Origin: Planctomycetota bacterium
Lineage (GTDB): Bacteria > Planctomycetota > Phycisphaerae > Phycisphaerales > Phycisphaeraceae
Reading direction: 5' to 3'
Length of the DNA: 64,000 nucleotides
NCBI GenBank assembly: GCA_026386955.1
Contig: JAPLMQ010000313.1
Coordinates: 46,575-110,574 of the forward strand
The notes beneath the pieces are model-generated. The model was not told the DNA's origin. It saw only the letters and a program-made list of their open reading frames with translations, and made no database searches. Positions 58,606 through 64,000 of this stretch are shown piece after piece. The first letter of the stretch is position 1. Each line of letters opens with the position of its first letter. A program made the translations under genes and the position numbers.

Positions 58606-60246
58606 ATGCAGAACCGACGCACCATCCCCCGTTCCCCCGCCCGCGCGGCCGCCCCGCTGCTCCTGCTCGCGGCCGCGACGCTGCTCGCCTTGGCCCGCCC
58701 CGCCCGGGCGGGGCTCGACGAGCGCGGGTGGACCATCCTCAAGCCGGCGGCGGACGCACGCGTCGTCTACGTCAGCTTCACCTTGGGCGATGACAGCCAG
58801 GACGGTCTGGCCGAGCGCCGCCCGGTCCGCAGCCTCAAGCGCGGCCTCTCCCTCCTGCGCGACGGACGCGGCGACTGGCTCCTCCTCCGCCGAGGCGACA
58901 TCTGGGCCGACCAATCCTTCGACGACTGGGAACTCTCGGGCAAGTCGGCCGACGAGCCCCTCGTGCTGGGCGCCTACGGCGAGGGCGATCGCCCGACGCT
59001 GCTCACCGGGCGCGGCTGCGGCTTCCGCAAGATCGCCCCGCGCCCCGTCCGCCACGTCGCCCTCGTCGGTCTCCGCTTCCACGCTCACACACGCGACCCC
59101 GACCACCCGCTCTACAGCGGCCCCGCCGGCGAGACCGGCATCCGCTGGCTCGGCCCGGGCGAGGACCTGCTCATCGAGGATTGCCTCGTGCAGGGCTACG
59201 CCTCCAACATCACCATCGAGGGCGGCGACAACGGCAAGGCCCCGCTCCACGACTTCCGCCTGCGCCGAAGCATGATCATCGACGCCTATTCGAACACCAG
59301 CCACTCGCAGGGGCTCTATGCCTCGATGGTCGACGGGATCCTCGTCGAGGAATGCCTCTTCGACCACAACGGGTGGAACGACCGCGTGCCCGAGGCCGGG
59401 GCGACGCACTTCAACCACCACGTCTACCTCGACAACGAGAACGTGTCGGACAGGATCGAGGTGCGCGGCAACATCTTCGCGCGGGCCTCGAGCCACGCGG
59501 TGCAGGCCAGACGGGGCGGAGTCGTGCGCGACAACCTCGTCGTCCGTTGCCCCCTGGGCATCCTGCTGGGCGGCGGGGACGACTTCGCGAAACACAACCC
59601 TGACGGGATCGACGGGACGGTGGCCAACAACGTGATCCTCGACGGCACGGACATCAACGACAAGGAGCCGCGCGGGTTCGGGATCGACCTGGCCAACATC
59701 CGCTCCGCCAAGGTCGAGGGCAACCTGATCGCCCACGACCGCACCGCCCGCCCCTTCGGACACGGGATCTCCCTCGACACCCCCGCGGCTGCGGTGCTTC
59801 TGCGCGGGAACATCGTCTACGACTGGCGGATCGCCCTGCGCTCGGGCGCGGGTGGGCCGAGGATCGCGATCGAGGGCAACGACTTCGAGGCGCTCGACCG
59901 CGATTGCCCGCTGATGGTCTGGACGGTCTCGCCGGAGGGCACGGTTTTCCGCGGGAACCGCTACGCTTCCCCGCGCCCGACGGCGAAATGGTTCACGATC
60001 CTGGAACGGCCGTCAGGCTTTGAGGGGCTGCCGGCGGACGCGGCCCCGCCCGGCGCTGGCCCGGGCCCCCGGCCCGACCCGACGCGCGGGGTGGCGGAAT
60101 ATCAGGCCTCGCTGGGCGGGAGGGCGAGCCTGGAGGCGTTCCTGGCCCAGGCGCGGGCGCAGTCGCGCCAGACCTGGCGCGAGGCATACCTTGCGGAGAC
60201 GGTCTGCGCGTTCATCCGCGCGGGATACCTCCCGGCGCGGAAGTGA
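58606..60246 (+). CDS. Secreted right-handed beta-helix protein
   Basis: The 546-residue protein has a signal peptide (Ala/Leu-rich to about residue 36, ending ARPARA) and a parallel beta-helix from about 60, with repeated N-x-x-x and V-x-x-N turns (EVRGNIFARASSHAVQARRG, VVRDNLVVRCPLGILLGGG, AKVEGNLIAHDRTARPFGHG). Such folds belong to pectate lyase or polysaccharide-binding proteins; a catalytic Arg or Asp trio is not evident. Its N-terminal half aligns with the LEPR-XLL protein at 62 kb. The last 60 residues are Pro/Ala-rich and a short amphipathic end. Extracellular sugar degradation is likely. Confidence 0.85.
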   Translation: MQNRRTIPRSPARAAAPLLLLAAATLLALARPARAGLDERGWTILKPAADARVVYVSFTLGDDSQDGLAERRPVRSLKRGLSLLRDGRGDWLLLRRGDIWADQSFDDWELSGKSADEPLVLGAYGEGDRPTLLTGRGCGFRKIAPRPVRHVALVGLRFHAHTRDPDHPLYSGPAGETGIRWLGPGEDLLIEDCLVQGYASNITIEGGDNGKAPLHDFRLRRSMIIDAYSNTSHSQGLYASMVDGILVEECLFDHNGWNDRVPEAGATHFNHHVYLDNENVSDRIEVRGNIFARASSHAVQARRGGVVRDNLVVRCPLGILLGGGDDFAKHNPDGIDGTVANNVILDGTDINDKEPRGFGIDLANIRSAKVEGNLIAHDRTARPFGHGISLDTPAAAVLLRGNIVYDWRIALRSGAGGPRIAIEGNDFEALDRDCPLMVWTVSPEGTVFRGNRYASPRPTAKWFTILERPSGFEGLPADAAPPGAGPGPRPDPTRGVAEYQASLGGRASLEAFLAQARAQSRQTWREAYLAETVCAFIRAGYLPARK

Positions 60247-60250
60247 CGCA

Positions 60251-61552
60251 TCAGAAGGTCGGTTTGTCCGCGCGCTTGCCCAAGACCCAGTCGTAGACGT
60301 CGAGCACTTGCCGGGCCTTCGCGTCCCACGTGAAGCGATCGAAGACGTCGCGCCGCCCGCGCTCGCCCATGGCGCGGATGCCCGAGGGATCGCGCGCGAG
60401 GTGCCCGAGCGTCTCGCGGAACGAGGCGATGATCTGTTGGCGCGTCCCGAGCGGGAGGGCGTAGCCGGTTTGGGGCGTGACGAGTTCGCCGGGACCGCCA
60501 TAGTTGACGATGACGGGCACGAGCCCGAGCGCCATCGCCTCGAGAACGACGCCCCCGCCGAACTCGCGGATGCTGGGGAAGGCGAAGACGTCGGACTGCA
60601 CGAGGCGGTGCTGGAGCTGCCCGTGCTCGACCCAGCCGGCGAGCGTGACCTGGTCTTGGATCTTCTCGCGATCGACGATGGCCTTGAGCGCGGGCATGAG
60701 CGGGCCGTCGCCCAGCACGTCGAGGCGCACGAGCCCCTCGCGGGCGAGGGGCGCGATGGCCTCGAGCAGCATGTCGGGGCCTTTGTACGGTACGAGCCGG
60801 CCGACGAAGGCGAGCTTCAGGGGCGTGCCCACCGGCCCAGAGGCGCAGAGCGTGAAGCGCGCGGGGTCAATGGCGTTCTCGGGCAGGTAGACGCACTTCT
60901 CTTGGAAACGGACGGGAACCTGCGCAAGCGTGTGCTTCGAGCCGGCGAGAATGGCGGCGGCGCTTCTGCGGGTCGAGGCGTAGCCGGGCATGAGCTTGTA
61001 GATGTCGCGCACGTAGGAGAGCCACTCGCGCTCGCGCCGGCGGGCGGAGTCGAACTCGCGGGGCCAGGGCACTCCGCCATTGAGCGGCCCCAAGACGAAG
61101 GGTACACCCGCAGCGTTGCATTTCCGGGCGAGCAGGCTGGGCGTCGTGGGGCTCAGCGGCGTGATCCGGTGGACCACGTCGTAGCGCTTGGCGCGGATGT
61201 CGGCCCCGAAGCGCTTCCAGACCAGCCGCTCGAAGTAGTAGTAGCTGATGCCCGCGACGGCGGTCACCAACGTCCATCCCTTGCCCGAGCCGCCCCGGAG
61301 CAGTTCGGAGGCGCGGTGCAGCGGTTTGGCGACCCTCTCCGAATCGATCGCGGTGAAGTCCTTCCCTTCGACCAGCCCGGCCCGGACGAAGGCCCCGGCG
61401 TTGCGCACGTGCGTCACGACGTGGACGTCGGCAACGCGCGCGAGGGCCCGGCTGTGGGACCAACCGACGAGCGGAACGCTGACCCATTCGGGGTTGGCCG
61501 CCTCGGCGATCACCAGGACGCGGCGGGGCGGGGGGTTTTGAGCGGTGGTCAT
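60251..61552 (-). CDS. GT4-type glycosyltransferase
   Basis: The 433-residue protein has an N-terminal acceptor domain (RRVLVIAEAANPEWVSVPLV) and the GT4 donor-site block VGRLVPYKGPDMLLEAIAPL, then SDVFAFPSIREFGGGVVLEAMALGL with the E-x7-E pattern (Glu of EFGG and Glu of LEAMA). It transfers a sugar from a nucleotide donor in surface polysaccharide or glycolipid synthesis. The start at 61552 is a guess from family alignment; the ribosome binding site is weak. It converges with the beta-helix gene, with a gap of four bases. Confidence 0.9.
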   Translation of the reverse strand: MTTAQNPPPRRVLVIAEAANPEWVSVPLVGWSHSRALARVADVHVVTHVRNAGAFVRAGLVEGKDFTAIDSERVAKPLHRASELLRGGSGKGWTLVTAVAGISYYYFERLVWKRFGADIRAKRYDVVHRITPLSPTTPSLLARKCNAAGVPFVLGPLNGGVPWPREFDSARRREREWLSYVRDIYKLMPGYASTRRSAAAILAGSKHTLAQVPVRFQEKCVYLPENAIDPARFTLCASGPVGTPLKLAFVGRLVPYKGPDMLLEAIAPLAREGLVRLDVLGDGPLMPALKAIVDREKIQDQVTLAGWVEHGQLQHRLVQSDVFAFPSIREFGGGVVLEAMALGLVPVIVNYGGPGELVTPQTGYALPLGTRQQIIASFRETLGHLARDPSGIRAMGERGRRDVFDRFTWDAKARQVLDVYDWVLGKRADKPTF

Positions 61553-62010
61553 CACGTGTCCCGAGGAGGCTGTCTTCTGAATCGATCCGTTGCCCGGCTG
61601 GACTGAATGGAATTCGGCTGAATCCATTGTCCGGAAAGAGCCAATCGTCGGCCAAACGGACGTTTATGAGGAATATTCCGGTCCTGCGGGCTGTTAAGCG
61701 GGCGGTGCAAGTCGTCGGTCTTCGGGGGGATCGATTCTTCAGCCAAGGTGAAGGGTTTGCCGTGCGTCGTCCGCGCGTGCCGGTTATCGGCACACCCGCG
61801 GGGCCGAGGCATCGTCGACCTGCGCGACGAGGCCGTCGGTGACGGCTATGACGTCGAATTGCCTTCTCCATCTACCCCTGTTTCAGCAAATTACTGGCGT
61901 GCCTTGGAGGTGAATCTTTCGCTTGGTTGTGCGATTTCCCGGGCCTCGTTCGTCGAGCGCCCTGCGCGACGGGGAATCACCAATCCAGGCCACCGACAGG
62001 GTAACGCGAC
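61553..62010. other. Intergenic, upstream of the LEPR-XLL gene
   Basis: These 458 bases between the divergent glycosyltransferase and the LEPR-XLL gene show no conserved gene. They should hold promoters for both. I see no recognisable hairpin, operator or riboswitch, and the AGGG at 61998-62001 is the only likely ribosome binding site for the downstream gene. Confidence 0.4.
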
Positions 62011-64000
62011 ATGGCAACGATGTTGACATCGTGGTTGGGTTCGTCCGCGGTCCAGACGCTCCGCCGCACGATCGCCCGCACCAAGCGGGCGGCGCGCAGC
62101 CAGCGGAGCTCCGGGGCGCACAGCCTCGAGGCGCTTGAGCCGCGGCAACTGATGAGCGTCGCGATGAGCACCGACGGGTGGACGGACATCGCCGCCAGCG
62201 CCGACTCGCGCCTGATCTACGTCTCGAGCTCCACGGGCAACGACGCGAACACCGGCCTCTCGCAGGCCAGCCCGGTGCGCACCATCGCCGCCGCCGTCGC
62301 CAAGGCCCGCAACGGCTTCCCCGACTGGGTGCTGCTCAAGAAGGGCGACACCTTCAACGAGAGCATCAGTTGGTCGCGCTCCGGCCGGAACGCCCAGGAG
62401 CCCACCGTGCTCGGCGCCTACGGCACCGGCGCCCGCCCGATCATCACGCCCCCCTCGGGCCAGGACGGCATCAGCGTCATCTCGGGCGCTTCGATGCACG
62501 ACATCGCCATCATCGGGCTCGACTTCTACGCCATGACGCGCGACCCCTCCGTCGCCGGGGCCAACACCGTCCCGATCCCCAACGGCATCCGCTGGGTCGC
62601 CCCGGGCAGCAACCTCCTGATCGAAGATTCCGCCTTCCGCTTCTTCAACGACGGCCTGGTCATCCAAGGCCCCGACCCGGTCACCAGCACGCTGAACAAC
62701 TTCACCATCCGCCGCTCGGTCGTCACCGACTCCTACGGCACCTCCGGCCACTCCGAGGGCATCTACCTCTCGGGCGTCCTGGGCATCACCATCCAGGAGA
62801 ACCTCTTCGACCACAACGGCTGGAACGCCTCGGTCGTCGGGGCCGAGAAGAACGTCTTCAACCACAACATCTACCTCGACAACGAGAACTACAGCGACAA
62901 CAACCTCATCACCGGCAACATCCTCGCCCGGGCCTCGAGCCACGGCGTGCAGGACCGCGCCGGCGGCACCGTCTCCGACAACTTCATCTTCGACAACCCA
63001 CTGGGCATGCTCATCGGCGGCGGGCAGGACTTCTCCTCCTCCGCCCCCAACGGCATCCTGGGCTACGCCAGCAACAACGTCGTCCTCCAGTCCGGCGACA
63101 TCACCTCGGCCCTCCCCCGTGGCTTCGGGTTCGACCTGGTCAACATCCGCCTGGGCGTGGTGAGCAACAACATCATTGCCCACGACCGCAGCGCCACCAA
63201 CAGCGGCCACGGCTTCAGCATCGATGCCCCGACCACCGGCCTGGCGCTCAACAACAACATCGTCTACGACTGGCACACCCCGGTCCTGCTCGGCTCGGGC
63301 ATCAGCATCACCCAGTCGGGCAACTACTACGGCGCCTACGGGGCCGCCAACACCCCCGGGTACGTCGACCCCAACCGCGACGCCGCCAGCTACAACGCCA
63401 CCCTCGGCGGGGCCGCCACCCAGGACGCCTTCCTCACCGCCGCCCGCAACCAGTCCCGCGCGAACTGGAACCCCGCGCTCATGGCCGTCGCCGCCAACGC
63501 CTACGTCCGCGCCGGCTTCGCCACCTCCACCGCCGACACCACCGCCCCCACCGCCGCCGCCTCGGTCTCCAACGTCACCGCCGCGGGCGCGACCAGCTAC
63601 ACCTTCACCGTCACCTTCAGCGACAACGCCGGGATCAACGTCTCGACGCTCGACGGCTCGGACGTCCGCGTCACCGGGCCCAACGGCTTCAGCCAGCTCG
63701 CCGCCCTGGTGAGCGTGAACGTCAACAGCAACGGCACCCCGCGCACCGCGACCTACTCCATCGCCGCCCCCGGCGGCGCCTGGTCGGTCGGCGCGAACGG
63801 CACCTACAGCGTCGCCCTCGTCGCCGGCCAGGTCGCCGACACCAGCGGCAACACCGCCGCCGCCTCCACCCTCGCGACCTTCACCGCGACCATCGGCACG
63901 CCAGACACCGCGCCCCCCACCGCCAGCGTCACCGCCGCCAACGTCTCCGCGGCGGGCGCGACCAGCTACACCTTCACCGTCACCTACTCCGACAACATCG
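62011..64000 (+). CDS. Secreted LEPR-XLL beta-helix protein with Ig-like repeats, cut by window edge
   Basis: The frame is open from ATG 62011 to the right edge (663 codons). The N-terminus carries the SLEALEPRQLMS motif of the planctomycete LEPR-XLL domain (residues about 41-52), which marks secreted proteins. A beta-helix (about residues 60-480) repeats the turns of the 58.6 kb protein, such as DNENYSDNNLITGNILARAS and HDRSATNSGHGFSIDAPTTG. From about residue 510 there are Ig-like modules of 123 residues (AGATSYTFTVT at about 524 and again at about 647). It is probably an adhesin or a polysaccharide-active surface protein. The end is missing. Confidence 0.88.
   Translation, partial: MATMLTSWLGSSAVQTLRRTIARTKRAARSQRSSGAHSLEALEPRQLMSVAMSTDGWTDIAASADSRLIYVSSSTGNDANTGLSQASPVRTIAAAVAKARNGFPDWVLLKKGDTFNESISWSRSGRNAQEPTVLGAYGTGARPIITPPSGQDGISVISGASMHDIAIIGLDFYAMTRDPSVAGANTVPIPNGIRWVAPGSNLLIEDSAFRFFNDGLVIQGPDPVTSTLNNFTIRRSVVTDSYGTSGHSEGIYLSGVLGITIQENLFDHNGWNASVVGAEKNVFNHNIYLDNENYSDNNLITGNILARASSHGVQDRAGGTVSDNFIFDNPLGMLIGGGQDFSSSAPNGILGYASNNVVLQSGDITSALPRGFGFDLVNIRLGVVSNNIIAHDRSATNSGHGFSIDAPTTGLALNNNIVYDWHTPVLLGSGISITQSGNYYGAYGAANTPGYVDPNRDAASYNATLGGAATQDAFLTAARNQSRANWNPALMAVAANAYVRAGFATSTADTTAPTAAASVSNVTAAGATSYTFTVTFSDNAGINVSTLDGSDVRVTGPNGFSQLAALVSVNVNSNGTPRTATYSIAAPGGAWSVGANGTYSVALVAGQVADTSGNTAAASTLATFTATIGTPDTAPPTASVTAANVSAAGATSYTFTVTYSDNI

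Noticed and set aside
1..64000. tRNA or rRNA genes
   Set aside because: I looked for T-loop and anticodon-arm patterns and for rRNA-like blocks and saw none I could support.

Overview
The window looks like a chromosomal segment of a high-GC member of the Planctomycetota, most likely of the Phycisphaerae type. This rests on the LEPR-XLL-type N-terminus of the secreted beta-helix protein at the right edge, several Gfo/Idh/MocA oxidoreductases and phytanoyl-CoA-dioxygenase-like proteins, leucine-rich-repeat and DUF6067-like secreted proteins, and many intergenic inverted repeats. It is a family-level inference. I see no rRNA, tRNA, CRISPR array, transposase or phage gene.

Layout. 0-9 kb is mixed housekeeping: an edge-truncated glycosyltransferase, a GDP-mannose 3,5-epimerase-like enzyme, a SprT-like metalloprotein, YqgE/AlgH, an oxidoreductase, ArgG, an HDOD protein, and an OsmC-like protein divergent from a TetR regulator. 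8.8-14 kb is a sugar-acid or polysaccharide cluster (Gfo/Idh, RraA-like, amidohydrolase, heparinase II/III-like). 14.2-19.5 kb holds a D-2-hydroxyacid dehydrogenase, three tandem ferredoxins, a solitary beta-class DNA methyltransferase and a PhyH protein. 19.6-21.6 kb is a visibly AT-richer island with a lipoprotein-anchored trypsin-like protease facing a nucleotidyl-cyclase-like protein. 21.6-26 kb has YajQ, a Gfo/Idh enzyme and two adjacent oligogalacturonate lyases (PL22). 26-34 kb has a PEP-CTERM-type sugar transferase, the putrescine genes AguB and AguA, a class II photolyase, two small paralogous unknowns, PPK2 and a DapA-like aldolase. 34-45 kb is again carbohydrate oriented (sialidase-like, second heparinase-like, SMP-30, LRR lipoprotein, giant DUF6067-like secreted protein). 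45-64 kb holds a PhyH protein, an esterase, an aldo/keto reductase, DUF481 and DUF11 envelope proteins, a two-component system, a DMT exporter, another PhyH protein, TerC behind a yybP-ykoY (Mn2+) riboswitch, a beta-helix protein, a glycosyltransferase and a truncated LEPR-XLL beta-helix protein with Ig-like repeats.

The overall picture is a heterotroph breaking down pectin-like and other acidic polysaccharides. Secreted beta-helix and DUF6067 proteins and the heparinase-like and PL22 lyases would make (oligo)saccharides, and the oxidoreductases, lactonase-like, RraA-like, amidohydrolase and aldolase-like enzymes would process the sugars.

The intergenic space is unusually rich in palindromic repeats. 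At least six families recur or form inverted pairs, including a 200-260 bp MITE-like element present three times, one copy carrying a nested insertion. The observations most worth following are the MITE-like family, the protease/cyclase island, the riboswitch with its visible switching helix, and the small paralogous pair near 32 kb.
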